A DNA stretch of 64,000 nucleotides from Terriglobus roseus DSM 18391 (GCF_000265425.1 NC_018014.1:2108001-2172000); one strand, 5' to 3'. Counted from the stretch's first letter, positions 31,497-40,497 are shown. Numbers and translations: made by a program. The notes: generated from the letters alone by a model not told the origin.

Positions 31497-32291
31497 CTAC
31501 TCGCCCAGCATGACCCGCTTGATGCGATAAGCGCGACCCGTTGCGCCATCGCACTCGATCACCGCGGCGCACATCTTCGGATTCCCCTTGGCTGCTTCAA
31601 ACTTCGCGGGCTGGCCCGTCAGGAACCGCTCGATCACGGCTTCCTTCTCCACGCCAATCACGGAGTCATACGGCCCGCTCATACCCACATCCGTTTGGAA
31701 GGCAGTGCCACCCGGCAGCACGCGCTCATCAGCCGTAGGAATGTGCGTATGCGTACCCAAAACGGCAGTCACGCGGCCATCCAGGTACCAGCCCATCGCC
31801 ACCTTCTCGCTCGAAGCCTCCGCGTGAAAGTCCACCAGAATCACCTTCGCCTTGATCGAAGCCAGCATCTCGTCGGCCTTGCGAAAGGGATCATCATTCT
31901 GCTGCATGAAGACGCGGCCCTGCAGGTTCACCACCGCATAAGGCTGCCCCGTCGGCAACGCACTCTCGTACACACCAAACCCCGGCGTCTTCGGCGCAAA
32001 GTTTGCAGGACGCAGGATGCGCCGGGGGCGACCGTGAGAGTCAGCGGGAACCTTCAGGTAATCCAGCAACTCCTTCTTATCCCAGAAGTGGTTTCCGGTC
32101 GTAATAACATCCGCGCCCAGGTCAAAGATGTCATCCGCAATCGAAGGCGTAATGCCAAAGCCACCCGCGGCATTCTCACCATTAATTACACAAAGATCGA
32201 TGGCGTTGGACTCAAGAACATGGCCGATATGCTCCGCAACAATGCGACGGCCGGCCGAACCAAAGATGTCGCCGACAAAAAGAATATTCAC
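31497..32291 (-). CDS. YmdB family metallophosphoesterase
   Basis: A 264-residue protein starting at GTG 32291; NILFVGDIFGSAGRRIV right after it is the family N-terminus, and the frame upstream is repeat sequence. Metal ligands are visible in GDIFG, INGENAAGG, TTGNHFWDK, VDFHAE and GTHTHIPTADE. Characterised Bacillus YmdB acts as a cyclic-nucleotide phosphodiesterase and influences biofilm and RNA decay. The protein is cytoplasmic. Both members of the convergent pair, this gene and the one at 31137, end within 4 nt of each other. Confidence 0.9.
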   Translation of the reverse strand: MNILFVGDIFGSAGRRIVAEHIGHVLESNAIDLCVINGENAAGGFGITPSIADDIFDLGADVITTGNHFWDKKELLDYLKVPADSHGRPRRILRPANFAPKTPGFGVYESALPTGQPYAVVNLQGRVFMQQNDDPFRKADEMLASIKAKVILVDFHAEASSEKVAMGWYLDGRVTAVLGTHTHIPTADERVLPGGTAFQTDVGMSGPYDSVIGVEKEAVIERFLTGQPAKFEAAKGNPKMCAAVIECDGATGRAYRIKRVMLGE

Positions 32292-32380
32292 CGCTCTAGG
32301 GTACCAACACCCCAGCAAACAATCACCGACGTGGAGAGATCCACTCCAGCACATCCCACAACAAAGGACCGGCACAGAGA

Positions 32381-32671
32381 CCGGGTGCCCCATTCTTTGC
32401 GAAGCAAAGGGTGGGTTATCGCGCGAAAGCGCGACCAGCGTACCTGAGTCCAACTCGCCCGCGCCGGGACCAAGTCAACCCTGTAAAAACCCACAAAACC
32501 GGGTGCCCCATTCTTTGCGAAGCAAAGGGTGGGTTATCGCGCGAAAGCGCGACCAACGTACCTGAGTCCAACTCGCCCGCGCTGGGACCAAGTCAACCCT
32601 GTAAGAACCCACAAAACCGGGTGCCCCATTCTTTGCGAAGCAAAGGGTGGGTTATCGCGCGAAAGCGCGAC
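32381..32671. repeat. 118-bp tandem repeat array of the CCGGGTGCCCCA hairpin family
   Basis: Units start at 32381, 32499 and 32617, exactly 118 bp apart; the third is cut after about 55 bp. Each carries CCGGGTGCCCCA, a hairpin ATTCTTTGC-GAA-GCAAAGGGT closed by CCC/GGG, and a second hairpin TCGCGC-GAAA-GCGCGA, then a 60-bp spacer (ACCTGAGTCCAACTCGCCC etc.). The stretch 32292-32879 contains this array and the one at 32777 and no gene. Confidence 0.92.
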
Positions 32672-32776
32672 AGCAGTGAGCATCACCCTGCAGGCCTGAA
32701 AGACACCGCACAAACAAAGGCTTTCGCCGCGGTCCAAAAAACAGCGCCGCTTACAAGTCGTAAATCGCCTTTTGAG

Positions 32777-32868
32777 GCGGGCTGAAGGCCCGCGACTTCC
32801 TAGCCCAGGGCGAAGCCCTGGGTCACCACCGGCAACAAAGCAGGCGGGCTGAAGGCCCGCGACAAAAT
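32777..32868. repeat. Short array of the GCGGGCTGAAGGCCCGC hairpin family
   Basis: A full two-hairpin unit at 32777-32823 (second hairpin loop GAA rather than AAC) and a terminal half unit at 32844-32868, 67 bp apart. The half unit ends in GCGACAAAAT exactly as the 69-bp array does at 25267. Confidence 0.88.
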
Positions 32869-32879
32869 CCCAAACCTTC

Positions 32880-33464
32880 TCAGACACCCAACAAAGCAAA
32901 AGCAACAACGGTAGTCCCAGACAAACCCGTCTCGAAATCCAACCGCGCCTCAAGATCCGGATCCGGCAAATGCAACTCCGCCGCCGCGACCGCCTCCTCG
33001 GGCGCTCCAACAAAACAAAGCTCGCAAACGCCAAACCCCTCGTCCCCCGTCCGCACCGGCGGACCAAACGTCCGGCACGTCATCGGACGGTGCGCATACA
33101 GATCGCAAGTCCCCGTCACTGGATCCAGAACAGGGCACACCTCGTCATCCGCAAAGTCCTCGAACCGTTCCAGCGAATCGTCATCCTCGAAAAGCAAGCC
33201 TGTATCAGTGTCACCAGGAAATCCCGGCGAAAGCCGCGCGACACTCTCACGCACACGATCGCGAATCAACCCAGCCTTCTCATCGCCAAGCAAACGCAAC
33301 CCCTCGCGAAGGCGTTCCGCATCCAGAGGCCCAATCCGGAACACACCCGAGCAGCACTGATTGCACCCCGGCCGGCAGGCCAGCCAATGCCCACTACGCA
33401 CCGCCGCATCCGCCAGCGCGGCGTCCATAATCTGCACGAGTTCGCGATCACCCTGAGGAAGCAT
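32880..33464 (-). CDS. YkgJ family cysteine-cluster protein
   Basis: A 194-residue protein with the family's zinc/iron-cluster pattern: CRPGCNQCC near residue 30, then CPVLDPVTGTCDLYAHRPMTCRTFGPPV and a final CELCF. Eight cysteines fit a metal-binding fold. ATG 33464 is preceded by CTTCAGTCACG, with no strong ribosome site. Members are found widely in bacteria, and their biochemical role is poorly defined. It is flanked by hairpin repeats on both sides. Confidence 0.88.
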   Translation of the reverse strand: MLPQGDRELVQIMDAALADAAVRSGHWLACRPGCNQCCSGVFRIGPLDAERLREGLRLLGDEKAGLIRDRVRESVARLSPGFPGDTDTGLLFEDDDSLERFEDFADDEVCPVLDPVTGTCDLYAHRPMTCRTFGPPVRTGDEGFGVCELCFVGAPEEAVAAAELHLPDPDLEARLDFETGLSGTTVVAFALLGV

Positions 33465-33496
33465 CGTGACTGAAGACTAACAAGCCCGCCCCAGGA

Positions 33497-33556
33497 CCGG
33501 GTGCCCCACTCATGCGCGCACCATGCGCATGAGTGGGACTTCGCGCGAAGCGCGAC
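33497..33556. repeat. CCGGGTGCCCCA hairpin repeat, stem variant 3
   Basis: CCGGGTGCCCCA is followed by a long stem CCCACTCATGCGC/GCGCATGAGTGGG, then the second hairpin TCGCGC-GAA-GCGCGA, ending at the purB stop codon. The same two-hairpin order as at 32381, with a completely different but self-complementary first stem. Confidence 0.85.
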
Positions 33557-34876
33557 CTACTTCCCCTGCAACTCCGACAAAGGCTTCCCAAAAACCCGCT
33601 CAAAAATCGCCGGAACATTCTCCAACCGCCGGTTCACATCGAAAGCCCGCACAATCCGCTCAGGCGCCAGCAGTGCCGTAATCTGCGCATCCGCCGCAAC
33701 CAGCTCCTTGAACACCAGGTCTTCCTTCCACGCCTTCATCGCCAGCGTCTGCACGGTTTTGTAAGCATCCTCACGAGACATGCCGGCCTCCGCCAGGTCC
33801 AGCAGCAACTGCCCGCTGAACACCAGTCCACCCGTCAGGTTCAGGTTCTTCAGCATCCGCTCCGGATACACCATCAGCTTGTCGATCAGGTTCGTCGTCT
33901 TCGACAGCATGTAGTCCGCCAGCGTCGTCGTATCCGGCAGAATCACCCGCTCTGCGGAAGAGTGCGAGATATCCCGCTCATGCCACAAAGCCACATCTTC
34001 AAGTGCCACTTGAGAGTTCGCGCGCATCACGCGAGCCAGGCCACAGATGTTCTCGCACGTAATCGGATTACGCTTGTGCGGCATCGCGCTCGAACCCTTC
34101 TGCTTCTCGCTGAAGAACTCCTCCGCCTCGCGAACCTCTGTACGCTGCAGGTGACGAACCTCCGTCGCAATCCGGTCCAGCGAAGAAGCCATCACCGACA
34201 GTGCGCCGATGTAAGCCGCATGCCGATCCCGCTGCAGAACCTGCGTGCTGACCAGCGCCGTATCCAGGCCCAGGCGCGTGCAGATCTCCTCTTCCAGCGC
34301 AGGCGTCACGGTGCCATAGCTGCCCACCGCGCCCGAAAGCTTGCCAACGTTCATGCCGGCCGCAGCCGCGTCAAAACGGACGATGTTGCGCTGGCACTCG
34401 GTGTACCAGAGCAGCAGCTTCAGCCCGAACGTCGTCGGTTCCGCATGCACGCCATGGGTACGTCCAATGCAAGGCGTCAAGGCGAACTCAATGGCGCGAC
34501 GCTTCAACACAACCGACAGTGCAACCAGTCCCTCACGGATGATGCTGGACGCCTCACGCAGCAGCAGCGCCTGCGCGGTGTCCACCACGTCTGTCGACGT
34601 CAGGCCAAAGTGCAGCCAGCGTGCCTCGGGTCCAACCTTCTCAGCAACAGCGGTCGTGAAGGCGATCACGTCATGACGCGTCTGCTGCTCAATCTCAAGA
34701 ATGCGCGCAATGTCGAAGTCGCCGCGCGTGCGGATCGCCTTAGCGGCGTCCTGCGGCACAATGCCGGCATCGGCAAGCACTTCGCTGGCGGTGGCTTCCA
34801 CTTCAAGCCATGCGCGGAACTTCGACTCGTCGGACCATAGCGTGCGCATGGCTGGGCGTGTATAGCGATCGATCAA
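33557..34876 (-). CDS. purB: Adenylosuccinate lyase
   Basis: A 439-residue enzyme of the fumarase/aspartase superfamily acting twice in purine biosynthesis (SAICAR and adenylosuccinate cleavage). TTG 34876 is chosen: GGAG lies about 8 nt upstream and IDRYTRPAMRTLWSDESKFRA is the family N-terminus. GLTSTDVVDTAQALLL, the catalytic-histidine region PCIGRTHGVHAEPTTFGLK and the flexible signature loop GSSAMPHKRNPI are all present. The frame is open upstream to 34999 but would overlap the divergent TPR gene. Confidence 0.96.
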   Translation of the reverse strand: MIDRYTRPAMRTLWSDESKFRAWLEVEATASEVLADAGIVPQDAAKAIRTRGDFDIARILEIEQQTRHDVIAFTTAVAEKVGPEARWLHFGLTSTDVVDTAQALLLREASSIIREGLVALSVVLKRRAIEFALTPCIGRTHGVHAEPTTFGLKLLLWYTECQRNIVRFDAAAAGMNVGKLSGAVGSYGTVTPALEEEICTRLGLDTALVSTQVLQRDRHAAYIGALSVMASSLDRIATEVRHLQRTEVREAEEFFSEKQKGSSAMPHKRNPITCENICGLARVMRANSQVALEDVALWHERDISHSSAERVILPDTTTLADYMLSKTTNLIDKLMVYPERMLKNLNLTGGLVFSGQLLLDLAEAGMSREDAYKTVQTLAMKAWKEDLVFKELVAADAQITALLAPERIVRAFDVNRRLENVPAIFERVFGKPLSELQGK

Positions 34877-34941
34877 TGTGGCGTCTCCAGAAGGTCGCGC
34901 ACAGCAGGGAAAGCAGCAGTGACGCGGTAGACTTAAGTCTA

Positions 34942-36120
34942 ATGGAAGCTGGAAGTAAACAAGCCGCAGCGCCACTGCCGCCGACACCGGCGCAGGCATC
35001 CCGGCGCCGGCTTATGATCCGCGACGGCCTCAAGTTCCTCACTCTGACGCTCGTAGCAGTCGTTCTCAGCGGTGTCACGACCTTTCTTTTTCGCTCCTTC
35101 GAATCGCGCCGCGAACGCCTCGCCGAACGATGGGCGCAACGCGGCCACGATGCCATGCAGCGCGGTCAATCCGAACAGGCGGTAGCAGCCCTCCGTGTCT
35201 CGCTCTCCTATCACCCCGATGACTACGAGAACCAGCTCGCCCTCGCCGAGGCCCTCGCCGCAGGCGGCCACGTCGACGAGGCCGAAAACTACTACCTGAA
35301 CCTCTGGCAGTCCCGCCCAGGTGACGGGCCCATCAACCTCCAGTTGGCCCGCCTCGAGCGGACGCGCGGCCGCGACCAGCAGGCCATCGACTACTACCGC
35401 GCAGCCGTCTTCGGCACATGGGCAGGCGATGCACCAGCCAGGCGACGCGACACCCGGCTTGAACTCTCGCGTTACCTCGTCGACCGGGGTCAGCCGCTCG
35501 CAGCCCAGGCCGAGCTGCTCATCGCCGCAGGCAACAACCCGGACCCGGCAACGCAGCTCCGCATCGCGGAAGCCCTCGAAGCTGCCGGCGACACCAGCAG
35601 CGCCCTGACCGCCTACCGCAGAGCCGAAGTCGGTTCGCAACTCCATACCGCCCAGGCGCGTGCCGGCGAACTCTGCTTCCGCGCCGGCGACTACACCTGC
35701 GCCGAGGACTCCCTGGAAAAAGCTCTCCGCTCGAAGACCTGGACCGCAGAGCAGATCACCCGCCTCAACGGCATGCACGACGACGCAGCCCGGCTCCAGG
35801 AACTGGCCTTCTCCCCGGTCGTGCCACCCGCGCTCCGGTCGGCCCATCTGCTCAGCGACAGCGTCATCGCACTGAATCGATTCAAAACCTGCACAGACCC
35901 GTCCCTAATGCCCCTTCAAACGCGCTGGAAAGCGCTAAATACGCCGCAAAATCGAGCTGCGCTGCGTCACGACGATGATGTACAGCTTCAATACGCAAAC
36001 CTCATCTTCGAGACCGAAATAACCGCCGCAAAGACCTGCGGCACACCCATCGGCGACGACGCTCTGCTGCTCCATCTGCAGGACCATCCCATGACCCGCA
36101 TAGGAGCGCAGCAGGGATGA
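34942..36120 (+). CDS. Membrane-anchored TPR protein
   Basis: A 392-residue protein starting at ATG 34942 with a weak ribosome site. After a Pro/Ala-rich cytoplasmic stretch there is one transmembrane segment (KFLTLTLVAVVLSGVTTFLF), then TPR repeats through about residue 280: WAQRGHDAMQRGQSEQAVAALRVSLSYHPDDYENQLALAEALAAGG, YLNLWQSRPGDGPINLQLARLERTRG, AGELCFRAGDYTCAEDSLEKAL. The C-terminal region has three or four Cys-containing helices. Its stop overlaps the ClC start (ATGA), so the two proteins are translationally coupled and may work together; the TPR face probably lies in the periplasm. Confidence 0.85.
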   Translation: MEAGSKQAAAPLPPTPAQASRRRLMIRDGLKFLTLTLVAVVLSGVTTFLFRSFESRRERLAERWAQRGHDAMQRGQSEQAVAALRVSLSYHPDDYENQLALAEALAAGGHVDEAENYYLNLWQSRPGDGPINLQLARLERTRGRDQQAIDYYRAAVFGTWAGDAPARRRDTRLELSRYLVDRGQPLAAQAELLIAAGNNPDPATQLRIAEALEAAGDTSSALTAYRRAEVGSQLHTAQARAGELCFRAGDYTCAEDSLEKALRSKTWTAEQITRLNGMHDDAARLQELAFSPVVPPALRSAHLLSDSVIALNRFKTCTDPSLMPLQTRWKALNTPQNRAALRHDDDVQLQYANLIFETEITAAKTCGTPIGDDALLLHLQDHPMTRIGAQQG

Positions 36121-37853
36121 GCACACTGATCTCGAACGAAAAAGAAACCAGCACCGACTCCTCACCCATGCGTGAAGAGCGCCTGTTTCTCCTACTCTCC
36201 ATCTTCATCGGCATCATCTCCGGCCTCGTCGTCGTGTCCTTCCGCATGGCCATCGAGTGGCTCACCGTCCTGCTCCAGGGCTCCGCGCCAGCACCACATC
36301 AACTGCGCCTGGTCATAGTCCCCGCAGTCATCGGTCTCGCGCTCGGAGTCATGATCCGCTACGTCTTTCCGGACGTGCGAGGCTCCGGCGTAAACCAGAC
36401 AAAGGCCGCGCTCTACATACACAACGGCTACATCTCCACCAAGACAATGATCGGCAAGTTCCTGCTTGCCGCGCTCTCCATCGGCTCCGGTCAGTCACTC
36501 GGACCAGAGGATCCGTCGCTGCACTTCGGCGCCGGCGTGGCCTCTCGGATCGGCCGCTACATGGGCCTCTCACGCGAGCGCATGCGCCTCTTCGCACCGG
36601 TCGGCGCTGCCGCCGGCCTCGCCGCCGCATTCAACGCACCGATCTCCGCAGTACTCCTCGTCATCGAAGAAGTGATCGGTCAATGGACCGCTGCCATCCT
36701 GGGATCGATCGTGCTGTCAGCTGTCTCAGCAGTCGTGGTCGCGCGATGGTTCTGGGGACCACAGCCCATGTTCCGCATCCCGCCGGTAACGCTCCGCGAT
36801 CCACGCGAGCTGCTTGCCTACGCGGTCCTGGGCGTCGTCGGCGGCTTCGCATCACTCGCACTGACTAAGGCGTTAGCTTACCTACGCCCCAGGCTGCGCA
36901 GCCAATCGGCAAACCGGCAGATGTTCATGCCCGCACTGGCCGGCCTCTTTGTCGGAGGCATCGCCTACTTCGGCGTGCCGCAGGTGCTGGGCGTCGGCTA
37001 CGGCGCGATGGACGCGGCCATGCACGCGCAGTACACCATTGGCTTCCTCCTGCTGCTGGCAGGATTAAAGCTGGTCGCATCCACAGTTTCGTTCTCATCC
37101 GGCGCACCAGGCGGCCTCTTCGCAACCGCACTCTTCCTCGGCGCAATGCTCGGCTCTGTTGTGGGCACCGTGGAGCACGGCCTCTTCCCATCGCTCACCG
37201 GTTCCGTGGGATCGTATGCACTGGTCGGCATGGGCGTCTTCTTCGCGGCGTTCATCCGCGTTCCACTCACGTCGGTCTTCATGATCCTCGAGATGAGCGG
37301 CAACTACTCTGTCATCCTGCCCGTAATTCTCGCGAACACCATCGCCTATCTCATCTCGCGCTCGCTGCAGCCCGTACCCATCCTCGAGCTCTTCACCCAC
37401 CAGGATGGCCTCTACCTGCCGTCCATGGAAGAGGAGCGTGAGGACTCGCAACTGCACTTCGAAGATGCTCTGAAGCCTTCGAGCGCACCAATCCTGCCGG
37501 GCGGCGAGAAGCTGAACGAACTCGCAAAGACCGTCGAGAACAACAGCGAGATCGCGCACGCCGCGGCGGTCCTCATCCAGTGCAGTGACGGCTGGTACGC
37601 AGCGACACAGACAGAGCTGCAACAAATGCTCACAAATGCTTCGGCGGACAGGGAAGGTGCTGGTGCGAAGACGTTGGAACAGAGCGTAGGCCAGGCAAGG
37701 ACACCGCTGCTTTTCCCGGATCAACCGCTCGCCAATGCGCTGCCATTCTTCAAGATCTGGCCGCTCCTGCCCATCTCAAATCGCGCGATCCGTGGCGTTA
37801 TCGAGGGCGTGCTGACACTCGACGATGTCCTGAAGCGCTATCAACGCAGCTAG
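36117..37853 (+). CDS. ClC-type chloride channel/transporter with C-terminal CBS-like region
   Basis: A 578-residue membrane protein with about 11 hydrophobic segments in residues 22-400. The ClC ion-path motifs are present in altered form: GSGVN at 89-93 (usual GSGIP), GPEDP at 129-133 (usual GREGP) with the gating glutamate Glu131 kept, and GGLFAT at 332-337 (usual GGxFAP). The cytoplasmic C-terminus (about 405-578) ends in ISNRAIRGVIEGVLTLDDVLKRY, a degenerate CBS-domain ending. Coupled by ATGA overlap to the TPR gene and followed by a strong terminator. Channel versus proton-coupled antiporter cannot be told from this. Confidence 0.9.
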   Translation: MSTLISNEKETSTDSSPMREERLFLLLSIFIGIISGLVVVSFRMAIEWLTVLLQGSAPAPHQLRLVIVPAVIGLALGVMIRYVFPDVRGSGVNQTKAALYIHNGYISTKTMIGKFLLAALSIGSGQSLGPEDPSLHFGAGVASRIGRYMGLSRERMRLFAPVGAAAGLAAAFNAPISAVLLVIEEVIGQWTAAILGSIVLSAVSAVVVARWFWGPQPMFRIPPVTLRDPRELLAYAVLGVVGGFASLALTKALAYLRPRLRSQSANRQMFMPALAGLFVGGIAYFGVPQVLGVGYGAMDAAMHAQYTIGFLLLLAGLKLVASTVSFSSGAPGGLFATALFLGAMLGSVVGTVEHGLFPSLTGSVGSYALVGMGVFFAAFIRVPLTSVFMILEMSGNYSVILPVILANTIAYLISRSLQPVPILELFTHQDGLYLPSMEEEREDSQLHFEDALKPSSAPILPGGEKLNELAKTVENNSEIAHAAAVLIQCSDGWYAATQTELQQMLTNASADREGAGAKTLEQSVGQARTPLLFPDQPLANALPFFKIWPLLPISNRAIRGVIEGVLTLDDVLKRYQRS

Positions 37854-37863
37854 CAAACAAAAC

Positions 37864-37889
37864 ACGAGGCATCCCGCAGGATGCCTCGT
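37864..37889 (+). terminator. Bidirectional terminator between the ClC gene and the glutaredoxin gene
   Basis: ACGAGGCATCC-CGCA-GGATGCCTCGT, a perfect 11-bp stem, followed by CTAATTTTGC on the plus strand and TGTTTTGTTTGC on the minus strand, so it can serve both convergent genes. Confidence 0.8.
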
Positions 37890-37912
37890 CTAATTTTGCA
37901 ACTCGCGCTGCT

Positions 37913-38170
37913 CTAAGCCTTCGTCACGCCAAGCAGCAGGGACATCTCTTCGTACAGGAAACCCTGCCCGGGCTTATAGGGCTGTACCCACTTGCCATCG
38001 ATAACAAACTGCGGAATCGCCTTCTTGCCAACGTTCTGCAGTAGAGCATCCACCGCACCGGGCGTTCTCTCGATGTCGATCTCAGTAAAGGCGATGCTGT
38101 GCTGTTGGAGGAAGCGCTTTGCGACGAAACAGTCGCGGCACCAGGAGGCTGTGTAGACCTTCAAATCCAT
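37913..38170 (-). CDS. Glutaredoxin-like protein
   Basis: An 85-residue thioredoxin-fold protein with the redox motif CRDC (residues 11-14) in KVYTASWCRDCFVAKRFL and the cis-Pro region KKAIPQFVIDGKWVQPY. Length and fold suit a NrdH/glutaredoxin-family thiol-disulfide exchanger in the cytoplasm. CRDC instead of CPYC suggests a mycoredoxin/NrdH-like or glutathione-independent partner. It lies 23 nt before the stop of the SDR gene on the same strand, so it is the last gene of that short run. Confidence 0.88.
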   Translation of the reverse strand: MDLKVYTASWCRDCFVAKRFLQQHSIAFTEIDIERTPGAVDALLQNVGKKAIPQFVIDGKWVQPYKPGQGFLYEEMSLLLGVTKA

Positions 38171-38193
38171 TATCTAAGTGTACCTTTCAGGCC

Positions 38194-38970
38194 TTACTGC
38201 TCGTGATAGTTCCGCATCAGTCCGCCGTCGACGAAGTACGTGGAGCCCGTGACGTAAGCCGCTTCGTCACTCGCAAGGAAAGCAGCCAGTGCGCTGACGT
38301 CGTCGATGCTGCCCATCCGTCCCAGCGGGATATTGGCGAGCAGGGGATCGAGCTTCGCCTTGTCATCCAGCAACTTCTTGTTGATCGGCGTAATGATGGC
38401 GCCTGGCGCGATGTTGTTGACAGTAATGTTCTTCGGTCCCAGCTCCACAGCAAGATCGCGCATCAGCATGCGGATACCGCCCTTGGAGGCGCAATAGCTG
38501 GCGAAGTGTGGGAAGACCATGTCCTCGTGAACGGAGGAGATATTGATCACGCGCCCCGGTATCTTCGCAGCCAGCACGCGCTTCACGAAAGCCTGTGTCG
38601 TAAAGAACGGTCCTTTGAGATTCACATCCAGCACCAGGTCGTAGTCAGCCTCGGTGACATCGACAAAGTCTGAACCCTTCTCAACGCCTGCATTGTTCAC
38701 CAGGATGTCAATCTTGCCGAACTGATCCCAGCCCGCCTGCACCAGTGACTGACACTCGGCAACCTTCGACACGTCTGCGCGGACGATGAACGCCTTCCGG
38801 CCCAGCGCTTCGATCTCCTGCTGCGTCTCCTGCGCGCCTTCAATGTGCCCACTGTAGTTCACGACGATGTCTGCGCCGTCCTTCGCCATGCGGATTGCGA
38901 TGCCCTGACCGATGCCGGACGAGGAACCGGTGATAAGTGCGACTTTGCCTGCGAGTTTGCCTTCGCTCAT
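38194..38970 (-). CDS. Short-chain dehydrogenase/reductase (glucose 1-dehydrogenase-like)
   Basis: A 258-residue SDR. ATG 38970 (MSEGKLAGKVALITGSSSGIG) is the family-type start; the frame is open to 39063 but runs into the glnA terminator. The Rossmann motif TGSSSGIG (about 14-21), NNAG near 88, and the catalytic Ser (INISSVHED) with YCASK (Tyr and Lys) are all present. The C-terminus GSTYFVDGG is typical of glucose 1-dehydrogenase-like classical SDRs. Substrate unknown. Confidence 0.9.
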   Translation of the reverse strand: MSEGKLAGKVALITGSSSGIGQGIAIRMAKDGADIVVNYSGHIEGAQETQQEIEALGRKAFIVRADVSKVAECQSLVQAGWDQFGKIDILVNNAGVEKGSDFVDVTEADYDLVLDVNLKGPFFTTQAFVKRVLAAKIPGRVINISSVHEDMVFPHFASYCASKGGIRMLMRDLAVELGPKNITVNNIAPGAIITPINKKLLDDKAKLDPLLANIPLGRMGSIDDVSALAAFLASDEAAYVTGSTYFVDGGLMRNYHEQ

Positions 38971-39012
38971 GTACAGATGAGATGCAGGAAACCCTGCCAA
39001 GTCAGTCGAACC

Positions 39013-39044
39013 AAAAAAAGATGGACACCCGAAGGTGTCCATCT
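39013..39044 (-). terminator. Factor-independent terminator of glnA
   Basis: On the minus strand AGATGGACACC-TTCG-GGTGTCCATCT, an 11-bp perfect stem with a UUCG tetraloop, followed directly by seven T. It lies 23 nt after the glnA stop. Confidence 0.92.
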
Positions 39045-39066
39045 GTCGTTCGTGATCGCGCAAGAC

Positions 39067-40497
39067 CTAGAACTGGCCCCACAGCAGCTGGTTGTAGATC
39101 TCGTGGTGGAACTGCACTTCCGGTCCCTTGACCACAGATCCCAGCAGGCGCGGGCAACGATCAGCCGAAGCCTGCTTTAACTCTGCAAAGCGCTCTTTCA
39201 CATCCGCACCCAGCAGGGTCGTGGTCCAGTCGGAGCCGCGGAAGTTTTCGATCGCCGTGTAGATGTTGTCTGGCAGGTAACGCGAAGCCTGGCGCAGGTT
39301 TTCGATCTGTCCCACCTGGCCGTCCAGACCCGTCTTGAAGACCGAGTACAGCACGCCGTACGGGTTCGCATCGGGGCCCACAGAGCGGACCTCAACACGT
39401 GCCGACTTCTCGTTGCCGATCGGGATACGAACCATCGAACCGCGATCCGTTGCCGAAGCCTTGATCTGGTTCGGCGCTTCGAAGTGCGGATCCAGACGAC
39501 GGTATGCGTTCACGCTCGAGTTCAGCAGCAGGCAGATGTCGTTGCCGTGCGTCAGAATCTTGTCGATGAAGCTCCATGCCATCTCCGACATGCCTTCTTC
39601 ACCAGCCTTATCGAAGAAGAGGTTCTTCTTATCCTTGGTGATCGACACATTGGTGTGCATGCCGCTGCCATTGACGCCCGTAACGGGCTTGGGCAGGAAG
39701 CTTGCCGTCATACCCATCTGCGTCGCCACCTGGCGGCAGATCAGCTTGTACAGCTGGATCTGATCGGCTGCCGAAACCACATCGCCGTACGTGTAGTTGA
39801 TCTCGAACTGTGAGGGAGCAACTTCCGGGTGATCCTTTTCGTTCTCGAAGCCCATCGCGCGCTGCACTTCTGCGGCCGTATCGATGAACTCGCGCAGGGG
39901 ATCGCCAGGCAGCGAGTTGTAGTAGCCGCCGCCGTTGACGTACTCAAACGAGCCGGTCTTGTGGAACGAGCGCTCTGCATCGACGCCTTCAAACAGGAAG
40001 CCTTCGACTTCGTTCGCCGCGTTCAGGGTGTAACCCTTCTCGTCGTACAGCTTGTTGGCGTACTGCTTCAGGATGCCGCGCAGATCGGCGCTGTAGGGGC
40101 CGCCGCTCTTGTCGATGACTTCGCCGAAGACCATCACCTTGCCGGAACCGAAGACGTCTGCCGGAGTCCAGTAGAAGGCATTCCAGTCCAGGCCCAGGCG
40201 CAGATCCGATTCCTTCTGTGCCGTAAAGCCGCGGATGGACGAGCCGTCAAAGGTCAGGTTGTCATAGCTGTTGACCAGGAACTTCTTGTCGTAGTCCAGC
40301 ATGTGCATCCGGCCTTCCAGATCGCTGAAGACGACGGTGACGGCCTTGATGCCCTTGGTGTCGGTCAGGTACTTCAACCGCTCTTCCTGGATCTTGCCAA
40401 TCGCAACGTGCTTCTTGCGCTGGTCCTTGGCGGCCAGGTTCAGCTCTTCGAGCTCTTCATACGACAGTTCGAGAAATTCGCGGTAATTGCCTGACAT
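39067..40497 (-). CDS. glnA: Glutamine synthetase
   Basis: A 476-residue glutamine synthetase of the GS-I-like fold. The beta-Grasp part has FDGSSIRGF, and the catalytic part has NGSGMHTNVS, EVEGFLF, FEINYTYGD, NAYRRLDPHFEAPNQIKAS and RVEVRSVGPDANPY. The region where adenylylated GS-I enzymes carry NLYDLPPEE instead reads LPDNIYTAIENFRGSDW, so the adenylylation tyrosine motif is absent; this points to the non-adenylylated branch or feedback control. A clear terminator follows. The 291-nt gap to the divergent aldolase gene has no gene and no convincing promoter match. Confidence 0.93.
   Translation of the reverse strand: MSGNYREFLELSYEELEELNLAAKDQRKKHVAIGKIQEERLKYLTDTKGIKAVTVVFSDLEGRMHMLDYDKKFLVNSYDNLTFDGSSIRGFTAQKESDLRLGLDWNAFYWTPADVFGSGKVMVFGEVIDKSGGPYSADLRGILKQYANKLYDEKGYTLNAANEVEGFLFEGVDAERSFHKTGSFEYVNGGGYYNSLPGDPLREFIDTAAEVQRAMGFENEKDHPEVAPSQFEINYTYGDVVSAADQIQLYKLICRQVATQMGMTASFLPKPVTGVNGSGMHTNVSITKDKKNLFFDKAGEEGMSEMAWSFIDKILTHGNDICLLLNSSVNAYRRLDPHFEAPNQIKASATDRGSMVRIPIGNEKSARVEVRSVGPDANPYGVLYSVFKTGLDGQVGQIENLRQASRYLPDNIYTAIENFRGSDWTTTLLGADVKERFAELKQASADRCPRLLGSVVKGPEVQFHHEIYNQLLWGQF

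Noticed and set aside
32381..32671. Tandem array as a CRISPR locus
   Set aside because: Units are 118 bp with internal hairpins and the spacers are repeats too; no unique spacers and no cas genes.
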